From assembly GCF_003852235.1 (NCBI RefSeq), contig NZ_CP027732.1, forward strand, positions 2,232,001-2,296,000: a stretch of DNA of 64,000 nucleotides, read 5' to 3'. This document shows, piece after piece, positions 1 through 8,548 of the stretch (the stretch's first letter is position 1; each line of letters opens with the position of its first letter). The notes under the pieces were generated by a model. The model was not told the DNA's origin. It did no database searches and was given only the letters and a program-made list of their open reading frames with translations. A program made the position numbers and the translations under genes. Source of the DNA: Pseudomonas sp. R4-35-07. GTDB taxonomy: Bacteria > Pseudomonadota > Gammaproteobacteria > Pseudomonadales > Pseudomonadaceae.

Positions 1-96
1 CCCTTGGCTGAAAGGAACGTTTGCAAAAGCGCCCATGGACGCAGCAGCGCCCAGTGCACTGCCTGCTTGCAGAAAGCGGCGACGAGATAGAAGCAT
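1..96 (-). CDS. Tat-exported protein, N-terminus only (cut by window edge)
   Basis: The first 32 codons of a leftward gene are visible, starting at the ATG at 96-94 behind an AGAGG ribosome site. The peptide begins MLLSRRRFLQAGSALGAAAS, with a twin-arginine SRRRFLQ motif, a hydrophobic stretch and small residues, so it is very probably a Tat signal peptide. The mature protein lies outside the window and its function cannot be told. It follows the MFS transporter and dehydrogenase genes in the same direction, so it is probably the third gene of that operon and may be a periplasmic enzyme acting on the transported compound. Confidence 0.75.
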   Translation of the reverse strand, partial: MLLSRRRFLQAGSALGAAASMGAFANVPFSQG

Positions 97-183
97 CGCA
101 AAACCTCTTGTTATTATTTTTACATCGCGATACCAACGCTCCGATAGGGAAGCGCTGGCATCGTAGCCTTGATTAAGAAGTAT

Positions 184-1512
184 CTACTTGGCGATCATGG
201 ACGCGCCCAGCTCGGCTTGTTCGCGCTGACGCTTGCGACCGACCACCAAAACCATGACTCCGGCCAATGTGCAGAGGGCTGCCAGCGGCATGAGCGCCAG
301 GGCATAACTGCCGGTTGCATCGTGGATCGCACCGTAGGCATTCACCATCAGGCCGCCACCGATCAGGTTGGCCATCGCGCCGACTGCCGCGAGCCCTGCG
401 GCGGCGGTGGAGGATGACAGCCAGCCGGAAACCAGTGCCCAGAATGGGCCTTTCATTGAGTATGCCCCGACCAGAACCATGGTGAGCATAATGACGGTCG
501 CGATCAGCGAGGAGGTGAACAGCGTCATGAGCAACCCAGCCGCGATCAGCAACAAGGTCGTTGCCGTGTGCCAGCGACGTTCCCCGGTGCGATCGGAACT
601 GCGTCCCCAAAAGATCATGAGTACCGAGGCGATGCCATAGGGAATGGCGTTCACCAGGCCAATCTCCAGGGAACTCAACCCGAAGGTCTTGAGCAGCTGA
701 GGGGCCCATACGCTCATGGTGCTGCCAGCGGCGGACGCGCCCGAGTAAATCAGTGCGAGCACCCAGATGTCTTTATGGCGCAGCAGCTTCCACAAGGAGA
801 TATGCCCGATTGCAGTTTTTTTCGAGGCTTCTTCAGCCAGGCGTTTAGCCAACCAGCTACGCTGTTCATCAGTGAGCCACTTGGCTTGCTCGGGGCGATC
901 CGTCAGCACAAACAGGCAGGCAAGTCCCAGCAATACAGCGGGTATGCCTTCTAGAATGAATAGCCAGTGCCACTCGCGCATCCCCATCCAGCCATCCAGG
1001 CTGAGCAAAAGGCCGGACAGTGGCGAGCCAATGAAGTTGGCCGCAGGAATAGCCACCATGAAGATCGCGACCATCCGTGCACGATAAGCGGAGGGCAGCC
1101 AGTAGGTGAGGTAAAGAAGTACGCCAGGGAAGAAGCCCGCCTCGGCGGCGCCGAGCAGAAATCGCATCACATACAGCGAATGGGCGCCCTGCACGAACGC
1201 TGTACCCGCAGAGATGAGCCCCCACGTGATCATGATCCTGGCGATCCAGATACGCGCGCCATATTTTTGCATGGCCAGGTTACTGGGTACTTCGAGGAGG
1301 AAATAAGCAACGAAGAACAAGCTGCTCGCGAAACCAAAAACTTTCGCCGTCAGGCCCAGGTCTCCGTTCATCTGCAGCGAAGCCATGCCGATATTGCCGC
1401 GGTCTATGATCGCGATCAAATAGCAGATGATCAGGAAGGGCAGGATTCGCCAGGCGACCCTGTGCATCGTACTGCGCTCTAGCTCGCTTATGGGGGACGT
1501 TGCTGTAGTCAT
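184..1512 (-). CDS. MFS transporter, anion:cation symporter (ACS) type
   Basis: This 442-aa integral membrane protein has about 12 hydrophobic segments and the usual central cytoplasmic loop (about residues 205-245, rich in E, K and R). The N-terminal segment ending in IIDRGNIG and the stretch LLGAAEAGFFPGVLLYLTYW are typical of the ACS family, which imports organic acids such as tartrate, phthalate or 4-hydroxyphenylacetate. The substrate is not evident. The gene lies 79 bp downstream of the hydroxyacid dehydrogenase gene and upstream of a Tat-exported protein gene. Together they suggest uptake and oxidation of a hydroxy acid. Confidence 0.85.
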   Translation of the reverse strand: MTTATSPISELERSTMHRVAWRILPFLIICYLIAIIDRGNIGMASLQMNGDLGLTAKVFGFASSLFFVAYFLLEVPSNLAMQKYGARIWIARIMITWGLISAGTAFVQGAHSLYVMRFLLGAAEAGFFPGVLLYLTYWLPSAYRARMVAIFMVAIPAANFIGSPLSGLLLSLDGWMGMREWHWLFILEGIPAVLLGLACLFVLTDRPEQAKWLTDEQRSWLAKRLAEEASKKTAIGHISLWKLLRHKDIWVLALIYSGASAAGSTMSVWAPQLLKTFGLSSLEIGLVNAIPYGIASVLMIFWGRSSDRTGERRWHTATTLLLIAAGLLMTLFTSSLIATVIMLTMVLVGAYSMKGPFWALVSGWLSSSTAAAGLAAVGAMANLIGGGLMVNAYGAIHDATGSYALALMPLAALCTLAGVMVLVVGRKRQREQAELGASMIAK

Positions 1513-1591
1513 GAGGCTCTCCGATTGTTATTTTTTCTGGAGTGTCGCGTTTCATTTTGAGGTTCCCGTTTTTCAGGGAAGACAGTGGGGA

Positions 1592-2584
1592 TCACTCCAC
1601 AGCTGAACAGACATCGAATAGGTGTCGGTTGACAACGCAGCGAGGATCCAGAGCCTTGCCCGCCCACACATCGAAAATCTGTTGAAGCGCAACGAGGCCT
1701 ACGCGGTCGCGTGCCTCGGAGGTATTTGCGCCGACGTGTGGCGTGGCCACGAGTGTCGGCAGGCCCCAGAGTGGGCTGTCGGCAGGGGGCGGCTCCGGAT
1801 TGAAGGTGTCCAGGCCGGCGCCGGCTATCTTGCGTTCGCTCAATGCCTTGACCAGTGCCCCGGTATCAATCAACTCGCCCCGGGCGGTGTTGATCAGGAT
1901 GCTGCCCGGGCGCATGCGCGCCAGCTGTGCAGCCCCGATCAGATTGTGGCTGGAGTCGGTCAGAGGGCAATGCAGGCTGATGATATCGCTCTCGGCCAGG
2001 AGTCGATCGAAATCGTCCTCGCGCTCCACGTGAGCGCGTTGCGGTAGTTGCTTCAAGTAGGGGTCGTAGACCTTTACCTTCATGTTCAAAGGGGCAACCA
2101 GGTCCATCAGGATGCTGCCAATCGAGCCCAAGCCAACCAGTCCGAGCGTCTTGCCAAACAATTCAATGCCGTTCGCCGAGGACTTATCCCAGTGACCGTC
2201 GCGCATGCGTGCGTCCAGCAATGCGGTCTGGCGCGCCACGCTGAACATCAGCGCGAAGGCGAGTTCGGCCACGGACTGCGCGTTGGCGCCGGCAGCGATG
2301 CTGACCGGAATGCGATGGTCTGCGGCCGCCTGAATATCAATGGTGTTGTAACCCACGCCGTGCTTAGCAATAGATTTGAGGTTGGAGGACGCCTCAATCA
2401 TGGCGCGGGTCAATTGCCCTTGGCGGACAATGATTGCATCGGGTTGCTCCGCACGGATTATCGCTTCCAGCTCTTCAGAAGAAAGGTAGGGTGTTGTGGG
2501 GATTACCCTGACGCCTTGGCTCGCGGCCAGGTTCATGGCGTCAGTGGCGAGTTCGGGCCCGGTAAGCAGGATGGTTCGGGTCAT
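1592..2584 (-). CDS. D-2-hydroxyacid dehydrogenase (phosphoglycerate dehydrogenase-like)
   Basis: This 330-aa cytoplasmic NAD-dependent oxidoreductase carries the Rossmann motif GLVGLGSIGS. Other family signatures are INTARGELID and ATPHVGANTSEA, which supplies the catalytic His; the Arg and Glu partners lie in the same C-terminal block. The length is that of single-domain family members, with no ACT domain, so a serine-biosynthetic SerA role is unlikely. I chose the ATG at 2584 because AAGG lies upstream, homology starts at MTRTILLTGPE, and a longer in-frame reading has no family similarity. It is the first gene of the leftward operon and divergent from the RraA-type gene, so a catabolic role is likely. 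Confidence 0.87.
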   Translation of the reverse strand: MTRTILLTGPELATDAMNLAASQGVRVIPTTPYLSSEELEAIIRAEQPDAIIVRQGQLTRAMIEASSNLKSIAKHGVGYNTIDIQAAADHRIPVSIAAGANAQSVAELAFALMFSVARQTALLDARMRDGHWDKSSANGIELFGKTLGLVGLGSIGSILMDLVAPLNMKVKVYDPYLKQLPQRAHVEREDDFDRLLAESDIISLHCPLTDSSHNLIGAAQLARMRPGSILINTARGELIDTGALVKALSERKIAGAGLDTFNPEPPPADSPLWGLPTLVATPHVGANTSEARDRVGLVALQQIFDVWAGKALDPRCVVNRHLFDVCSAVE

Positions 2585-2828
2585 GACAGGTACCTTGTTT
2601 TTATGGTTGTGGCTGACGGTCGAAAATGATGCATTGCAGTGAGTCAACACTACCATAATGAAATGACGTTGCAATATTGATGATGAAAATACGAAGATGT
2701 GCAGATTGCTGGTGCGAATTTGATGTTGATTTTGAATAAATGAAATGTAATTCTGAAATTAAGGTTTGGCTGCTTGGCCAACGACTGCGAATAAATTCAA
2801 TAAAACAACGTCAATAGAGGTAGGTCGC
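2585..2828. promoter_or_regulatory. Divergent promoter region of the dehydrogenase and RraA-type genes
   Basis: This 244-bp AT-rich gap separates two divergent operons. It holds TGACGTTG at 2664-2671 and its exact reverse complement CAACGTCA at 2806-2813, one near each end. These could be operator half-sites of a shared regulator. An 8-bp pair can arise by chance, and no promoter was assigned with confidence. Confidence 0.35.
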
Positions 2829-3503
2829 ATGAGCATTGGATTCAGGGTTTTGGAACGTGCGCGCAAGGTCGATGCCGAGTGGGTCGCACGTTACCGGGAA
2901 GTTCCAGTGGCGAATGTCAGCGACTCAATGAACCGCATGACCGCCGGTGGCGCCAAGCTTCGTCCTATGCATCGTGCCGGTGTGCTGGCTGGCCCGGCGC
3001 TCACGGTCAAAGCCCGTCCGGGCGACAACCTCATGCTGCATTACGCACTGGATATAGCGGAGCCGGGTGATGTGGTGGTCGTCGATGCTGGGGGCGATCT
3101 ATCCAATGCCTTGATCGGCGAAATGATGGTTGCTTACGCCATCAAGCGCGGTGTCGCGGGTATCGTTATCAATGGCGCGATTCGAGATTCGGCAGTCATC
3201 GGCGCGGATGATTTTCCCTTGTTCGCGGCAGGCATTTCACATCGCGGCCCTTACAAGGATGGTCCGGGTGAGATCAACGTGCCCATTGCGATCGATGGTA
3301 TGGTGATTGAGCCCGGCGATCTGATTATTGGCGATGATGACGGCCTCTTGTGTGTGCCATTCGATCAAGTCGGCGAAGTCTATGAGTGGGCGGCTGCCAA
3401 GCATGCCGCCGAGAGCAAGCAGATGGAGCAGATTGCTATAGGCACCAACGACCGTACCTGGGTACTGGAATCGCTGAAGAAAAAAGGTTGCCTGCTGCCG
3501 TAA
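2829..3503 (+). CDS. RraA-family aldolase-like protein (HMG/CHA aldolase type)
   Basis: This 224-aa protein belongs to the RraA/class II pyruvate-aldolase family, which includes 4-hydroxy-4-methyl-2-oxoglutarate aldolase. GIVINGAIRDSAVI carries the Arg-Asp pair that binds substrate and divalent metal in that family. The stretch DGMVIEPGDLIIGDDDG is the second family signature. The ATG at 2829 is preceded by AGAGGTAG; an ATG-less upstream extension has no family similarity. The gene is divergent from the hydroxyacid dehydrogenase operon and 59 bp upstream of an MFS exporter gene. A role in cleaving a 4-hydroxy-2-oxo acid fits, but this family also includes the RNase E inhibitor RraA, so the reaction is inferred. 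Confidence 0.83.
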   Translation: MSIGFRVLERARKVDAEWVARYREVPVANVSDSMNRMTAGGAKLRPMHRAGVLAGPALTVKARPGDNLMLHYALDIAEPGDVVVVDAGGDLSNALIGEMMVAYAIKRGVAGIVINGAIRDSAVIGADDFPLFAAGISHRGPYKDGPGEINVPIAIDGMVIEPGDLIIGDDDGLLCVPFDQVGEVYEWAAAKHAAESKQMEQIAIGTNDRTWVLESLKKKGCLLP

Positions 3504-3562
3504 TCTGCCATTGATGCGTGCGGGGCGGGCATTACTGTTACTTGTCAATCAGGAGCAATGAC

Positions 3563-4786
3563 TTGCCTGACCCCCACACCACGCACCGTAGTCAGTGGCC
3601 TGCATCCGTGAGGGCGCTGGCACATCGCAATTTTCAAATCTATTTTGCAGGGCAAGCCGTTTCCACCCTAGGCAAGTGGGTTCAACAAGTCGCGTTGTCG
3701 TGGTTGACCTATCACCTGACAGGCTCGGCGGTGCTGCTCGGCGCTATTACCTTCCTCAGTCTGGCGCCACAGCTGCTGATTGGCCCTTTGGCAGGCGCCT
3801 GGACGGATAGGCACGACAAGCGTCGCCTGCTGATTATCGTGCAGACCGTCCTCGCTCTACAGTCCTTGGCACTGGCGATTCTCGCCTATGGGCAATGGAT
3901 GAACGGCCTGACTATTGCGCTCATGGCTTTGCTGCTCGGATTGCTCAATGCCGTGGAGACTCCGCTCCGTCAGGCGTTGATCACAAGCTTTGTTCCTGAT
4001 CCGGCCGACCTGCCCAATGCCCTCGTACTTAACGCCATGTTAATCAATGCGGCTCGCTTTGTCGGGCCACCCTTGGCCGGTGCCTTGATTGCCTTGGCGG
4101 GGGAGGCAGGCTGCTTTTTACTGACTGCCCTGGCGTTTCTGTGTCTGCTGATCGGGCTCATGAAAGTGCGCGTGACGCCAAGCCCAAGAGCCAGTGGCTC
4201 AACAGGTGAAGTGTTTCGAGAAGGGGTGCGTTATCTCTGGAGAACGCTTGAAGTTCGGCGGTTGATGGTCAGTGTCGTGATTATCAACCTCCTCGCGTCC
4301 TGCTATACCGCGTTGCTGCCCATTTTAGCCAAGACAGTTTATGAGGGGGATGCTCGCACGCTTGGGTGGCTATGGGGCGCTGCAGGTGCCGGCGCTTTCC
4401 TGGCGACCGTCGTGTTAGCGGTAAGCGGTTCAGCGTCGAGGTTGCAGCATTTTATATTGGCTGGAGCGGTGTTATGCGCAATGGGCTTGCTTGGGCTGGC
4501 TGTGCCTGGCCATCTACTGCTGGCGTTAGTGTGTTTGGCAGTCCTCGGGTTTGGGATCACCGTGAGTAATGTGAGCAGTAATATGCAACTGCAAAGTGGC
4601 GCGCCCAGCGCACTTCGCGGACGAGTCATTGCGTTTTACATCGCATTGCGTTTCGGTTTCGAGGCCATTGGGGGGCTGTTTGCGGGACTAATTGCGGCCC
4701 ACCTGGGGGCGCCTTTGACGCTTGGCATAGCTGGTGGACTGTTGTTAATGATCGTTATTGGTCGTGAAATCGCCAATCGTGGGTAA
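3563..4786 (+). CDS. MFS transporter, EntS-like (MFS_3) exporter
   Basis: This 407-aa inner-membrane protein has about 12 membrane segments. Its N-terminus LAHRNFQIYFAGQAVSTLGK and the loop GPLAGAWTDRHDKRR are typical of the EntS-like MFS_3 group, mostly exporters. I chose the TTG at 3563 because AGGAG at 3551-3555 lies seven bases upstream and the only nearby ATG (3558) is out of frame. It is probably co-transcribed with the RraA-type gene. The substrate is unknown. A small TGCCC/GGGGCA hairpin just after the stop could weaken transcription. Confidence 0.82.
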   Translation: MPDPHTTHRSQWPASVRALAHRNFQIYFAGQAVSTLGKWVQQVALSWLTYHLTGSAVLLGAITFLSLAPQLLIGPLAGAWTDRHDKRRLLIIVQTVLALQSLALAILAYGQWMNGLTIALMALLLGLLNAVETPLRQALITSFVPDPADLPNALVLNAMLINAARFVGPPLAGALIALAGEAGCFLLTALAFLCLLIGLMKVRVTPSPRASGSTGEVFREGVRYLWRTLEVRRLMVSVVIINLLASCYTALLPILAKTVYEGDARTLGWLWGAAGAGAFLATVVLAVSGSASRLQHFILAGAVLCAMGLLGLAVPGHLLLALVCLAVLGFGITVSNVSSNMQLQSGAPSALRGRVIAFYIALRFGFEAIGGLFAGLIAAHLGAPLTLGIAGGLLLMIVIGREIANRG

Positions 4787-4812
4787 CGTGCCCTAGGGGC
4801 AGTCTGAAATAG

Positions 4813-5545
4813 AAGCTGGAGCGGGTCTGCGATGACACCCGGCGTATTGCTCAGGGGCAACGGCGCTGGTTGGGGATCGGATTCGCGCCGTCGACGCTGT
4901 ACGGCGCGCTACCTGAGCTTATCCGACGCCTGCGCAGCGATGGCGGTATCGAGCTGGGCCTGTCGGAAATGGTCATGTTGCAGCAGGTCGAAGCCCTGAA
5001 AAGTGGGCGTATCGATATCGGTTTCGGGCGCATCCACATCGACGCCGCCGTGGTGCAAAAAAGTTATACATCAGGATCCCCTGGTCGTGGCGCTGCCCGC
5101 CGGGCACCACTTGCTGGGCGCGACGGTAAGCATGGAGCAATTGGCCCTCGAACCCTTTGTACTCTATCCTGGCAATATTCGCCCCAGCTATGCCGATCAT
5201 GTGCTGCGGCTATCTGCCCGGCATGACTTGAAGGTCCGTGTGGCGCAAATGACCAATGAACTGCAGACCGCCATCGGGCTAGTAGCGGCGGGTATTGGCA
5301 TTTCCCTGGTACCGGCTTCGGTGCAGCGTTTGCACCGCGACGATATTGGCTACTCGCCCTTGTTGGAACCTTTGGCGACTTCGCCGATTATTGTCAGTTA
5401 CAGGGCAGGGGATGAGTCGGCGTTGCTGCAGCAGTGCCTGACGTGGATCGCCAAATTAGCTGCATCGATGTCGCTCGCCGCTGAAGTTCAACAGGAGACA
5501 TCTTCGAGGCACCGGGATGTTGCGCATCAAACATCGGACCTGTAA
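4813..5545 (+). pseudogene. LysR-type regulator remnant (CatR/BenM-like), 5'-truncated and frameshifted
   Basis: The reading frame starts directly after a stop codon at 4810-4812 with residues LERVCDDTRRIAQGQRRWLG, typical of the linker after the DNA-binding domain of CatR/BenM-like LysR proteins. The whole helix-turn-helix (about 90 codons) is missing. The effector-binding domain then shifts frame inside a run of six A at 5057-5062: removing one A restores the continuous reading VVQKVIHQDPLVVALPAG. The second frame runs to a stop at 5545. Two independent lesions make it a pseudogene; an error in the A run could explain only one of them. Confidence 0.85.
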
Positions 5546-5774
5546 GAGCGATCTGGAAGTTGGAACGACTTTCATCTGGACTCACATGGAGCGCATGTTC
5601 CAGCTCGGGTGCGCTGCTTCTTGGATTACCTTGTCGAACCCTTCCGATACTGAGACAGCGTTGGTTAAGGGGAACTGTTTACAGTGACAGCTAATGAGTA
5701 CACAATTCAGGCCATAAAGAAACTGTTACATTCTGAAACCCTAAGACTTTCAAGAATTTGGAGGGTGAGTAATG

Positions 5775-5792
5775 GTCCCGTCCGCTGCGCCA
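5775..5792 (+). other. 3' end of tRNA-Asp, possible att site
   Basis: The 18 bases GTCCCGTCCGCTGCGCCA match the T-arm 3' strand, acceptor stem, discriminator and CCA of a Pseudomonas-type tRNA-Asp(GTC) as I remember it. No other part of the tRNA precedes it. Such fragments are left at the distal end when an element integrates at the 3' end of a tRNA gene. The strong terminator 40 bp downstream could be the original tRNA terminator. If so, the inserted DNA would lie to the left of this site, with the intact tRNA gene outside the window. Confidence 0.5.
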
Positions 5793-5831
5793 TATTTAGC
5801 TTCGAGGCCCTTGAACTCCTTGAAGCGAAAG

Positions 5832-5859
5832 AAAGCGACCTTAACAGGTCGCTTTTTTT
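5832..5859 (+). terminator. Rho-independent terminator
   Basis: AAAGCGACC (5832-5840), loop TTAACA and GGTCGCTTT (5847-5855) form a perfect 9-bp stem followed by a continuous T run. It would end rightward transcription; it may have served the tRNA gene whose 3' end lies just upstream. Confidence 0.85.
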
Positions 5860-6078
5860 GCTCTTTTTTCAGGTGCGGTACCACGGAAATAGCATCCGTG
5901 AGCCGCTTTTTTCGTTTTCCGAATTCCACTGAAATCCATCTCCAGCCACGGTTTTCAAGTACGTATTCAAGTACACCGCTGGCACAGCCCTTTACGATTC
6001 CTTGTGCATCAACTTTCGGATGGGTCCTTCTACCGCTGGGTTGTATTCCCTTGCTTGATGCGGCCAGGAGTGTTCGGG

Positions 6079-6124
6079 ATTGCGGTGTGTCGCTCAGTCT
6101 ATCTATTGACCGACACACCGCAAT
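6079..6124. repeat. Perfect 14-bp inverted repeat
   Basis: ATTGCGGTGTGTCG (6079-6092) and CGACACACCGCAAT (6111-6124) are exact reverse complements around an 18-base loop. It lies 78 bp past the end of the leftward permease gene. There is no T run, so it may be an intergenic repeat or an RNA-stabilising hairpin and not a typical terminator. Confidence 0.7.
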
Positions 6125-6201
6125 GCTGGGCAAGCAGGCTTATCTGCATTGTCAGTTCGGCGGGTGCTGTTCAGGATTGGCGCAGAGGCCTCGTTAGCAG
6201 C

Positions 6202-7617
6202 TCAACCGAATTGACTTGCCGATTCAACTGCGGTTTTTGGCTTCCTGCTACGTGTCAGCTGATAAGCAATTGCCAGCCATATGAACCACCCCGGCATGAC
6301 CATCAAGGCAACGCGGGTGTCAGGTCTTAGTGCCAGCAGGCACAGAACGAAGCCCAAAAAAGCCAGTGAGAACCATGCCATCGGGACGCCGCCCGGCATC
6401 TTGTAAGACGACTTGGCGTGAAGCTCAGGATGCTTTTTGCGATAGGCAATGTGGGACGCGAGGATGGTCGACCACGTGAAGATCACCAGAATCGCTGACA
6501 CGGTGGAAACGATGGTGAATGCCGTCATGACTTCCGGAACGATGAACAGCACGAGTACACCCGCCAGCATCAACAGGGTGGTGAAGGCCAGGCTCAGCAG
6601 CGGCACACTGTTGCCCGACAGTCGCCGAAAAATACCCGGGGCGTTGTCCTGATTCGCCAGCCCGAACAGCATACGGCTGGAGGAGAATAAGCCACTGTTG
6701 GCCGATGACGCGGCGGATGTCAGGACCACGAAGTTAACGATGCCGGCTGCTGCGGGAAAGCCGGCGACGAGGAAAAGTTCGACAAAAGGACTTTTTACAG
6801 GTGACACCTGTTGCCAGGACGTCACGGCAATAATGCAGCCCAATGCCAACACGTAGAACAGGATGATTCATAGCGGAATCGAGTTGATTGCCTTGGGTAG
6901 GGTCCGCTCCGGAGACCGGGTTTCTGCCGCAGCGGTGCCGATCAGTTCGGTGCGGGCAAAGGAAAATATCGCCATCTGGAAGCCGGCAAAGAAACCCAGC
7001 ACGCCATGAGGGAATGCAGCCTGCTTATCCACCAGGTGGCCCAGGGACGCGGTAACGCCACTGGGGGATACGAACGAGCTGGCAATCAGCACGATGCTCA
7101 CGCCGATAAGCGTCACCACGGCGATGATCTTGATGATCGCGAACCAGAATTCGACTTCACCGAAAAGCCTGACCGTCAGCACGTTCAGGGCGAACAGTGT
7201 CGCGAGCATCCCGATAGCCGGTATCCAGGCGGGCAGGTGGGGGAACCAGTACTGGAAAAAGCCTCCCACCACGACGGCATCGCCGATCACCGCAACGCTC
7301 CAGCTCAGCCAATACGACCAGCCGAGAAAAAATGCGGCGCGGGGCCCCAGGTAGGCGCCGGCGAAATCCGCAAAGGTCTTGAAATTCAAGTTGGAAAGCA
7401 GCATTTCGCCCATGGCACGCATGACGAAGTAAACGAACAGGCCAATGATCATGTAGATAAGGATGATCGAGGTGCCGGAGAGGGCGATGATCTTTCCGGA
7501 GCTCATGAACAAGCCCGTGCCAATGGCGCCGCCCATGGCCATTAACTGGATGTGACGATTGCTGAGCGTGCGCTGCAGCGCAGGCTGCTCAGCCCGCTCT
7601 GATGAATTCGATTTCAT
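6202..7617 (-). pseudogene. Amino-acid permease (CycA/AAT family), one in-frame nonsense codon
   Basis: The frame codes for an amino-acid permease of the AAT/APC family: the N-terminus RTLSNRHIQLMAMGGAIGTG is diagnostic, and about 12 membrane segments follow. It resembles D-serine/D-alanine/glycine transporter CycA and related permeases. The single frame is interrupted by TGA at 6870-6868. Homologues read roughly NSIPLRIILFYV there, so a CGA to TGA transition is the likely lesion. Both halves (249 and about 220 codons) are otherwise intact, so decay is recent, or the base is an error. The gene lies downstream of the damaged cyclodeaminase gene. Confidence 0.85.
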
Positions 7618-7764
7618 TTCAAAACCTCTTGATCTTATGTTTTTGAGTTTTGGCAGAAAAGTGGATATCCAGCGCCATTGTCAGGAGGCAATGGCGGGTG
7701 ACGGTGTTGTTTTATGTGGACAGTGACGGCCCCCAGTTCAAATGCCGGGGGCGTCACTCGCAGG

Positions 7765-8430
7765 TCAACTGGCCGTGCGCAGATGGGCGGCTTTGGCCGG
7801 CTGCTGATCCGGCATCTGGAACAGGTTCTTTATATTTTCAGGCGTGGGGACCAGGTGGATGTGCCGACCGACCTGATGTTCGTGCGCCATCGCCTGCAGG
7901 TAGCGAAGCGACGAGAAATCCTCAAGGGCAAAGCCCACGGAATCGAAGACCGTCACCTGTTCATCGTTCTCGCGTCCCTGGACGTCGCCTTGCACGATTT
8001 GGAAAAACTCGACGACGGGCGAGTCAGCCTCCAGTTGCTGAATATCACCTTCAATCCGCGTTTGAGGTTCAAATTCCACGATGACCCGGGCGTTGCGCAG
8101 GATGTCGGCGTGCAGTTCGGTCTTGCCCGGGCAGTCGCCGCCGACGGCATTGATATGCATGCCGGGCTCGATCATCTCGGGCGTCAGGATCGTTGCGTAG
8201 GCCTTGTCGGCGGTCACGGTGGTGACAATGTGCGCGCCCTTGACCGCCTCCTGTATGGAGTCGACGTGAATCACGTTGATCGTCGGGAAAGCCGCCAGGT
8301 TACGCAGCAGCTTGAGTGAGGCATCGCGATCAATATCGAAGATGCGGATTTCGCTGATGCCCAGCATTTCATGGAAGGCAAGCGCCTGAAACTCGCTCTG
8401 AGCGCCATTGCCAATGAGCGCGGGTGCCGG
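7765..8430 (-). pseudogene. Ornithine cyclodeaminase/mu-crystallin family, 5'-truncated
   Basis: About 220 C-terminal residues of an ornithine cyclodeaminase-family enzyme remain. They begin at the dinucleotide-binding motif ALIGNGAQSEFQALAF and continue through IRIFDIDRDASLKLL and INAVGGDCPGKTELHADIL. Family members have about 320-350 residues, so roughly 130 N-terminal residues are missing. Upstream of about 8421 the sequence switches to unrelated ICE-type coding sequence in another frame. The gene seems to have been cut by the element to its right and is unlikely to be functional. The best start inside the remnant is the ATG at 8367. Confidence 0.85.
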
Positions 8431-8515
8431 TGTGGATCGGCGGGAGGCCGGGCTTGCGCAAGGTCAGTTGCAGGTCGGGGCTGATCCGCACCCACCAGCC
8501 CTCGCGCAGCGCCAT
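8431..8515 (-). pseudogene. Truncated ICE reading frame at the element junction
   Basis: A reading frame starts at the ATG at 8515 with MALREGWWVRISPDLQL and runs into the cyclodeaminase remnant, where it loses coding sense. A short frame MDINRLPRRLRRLI (8559-8515) precedes it, and its TGA overlaps the ATG. The two may once have been a single frame. I do not recognise the product. Its position directly after parA suggests an ICE gene cut off at the junction. Confidence 0.45.
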
Positions 8516-8548
8516 CAGATCAAGCGGCGCAGGCGGCGCGGCAAACGA

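Larger units (their letters stand above)
5546..6201. other. Non-coding border region with tRNA fragment, terminators and inverted repeat
   Basis: No gene is supported here. The open frames on both strands lack ribosome sites and family features and cross hairpins. The region contains a tRNA-Asp-like 3' end, a strong rho-independent terminator, a second smaller hairpin followed by a T run (CACGGA/TCCGTG at 5882-5900, then TTTTTT), and a perfect 14-bp inverted repeat. It separates the metabolic cluster from the damaged permease gene and is a likely old integration point. Confidence 0.6.

Noticed and set aside
5750..6133. Leftward 127-codon open frame over the tRNA fragment and terminators
   Set aside because: It crosses two terminator hairpins and the tRNA end, has no ribosome site and no family similarity; the open frame is a by-product of the hairpin arms.
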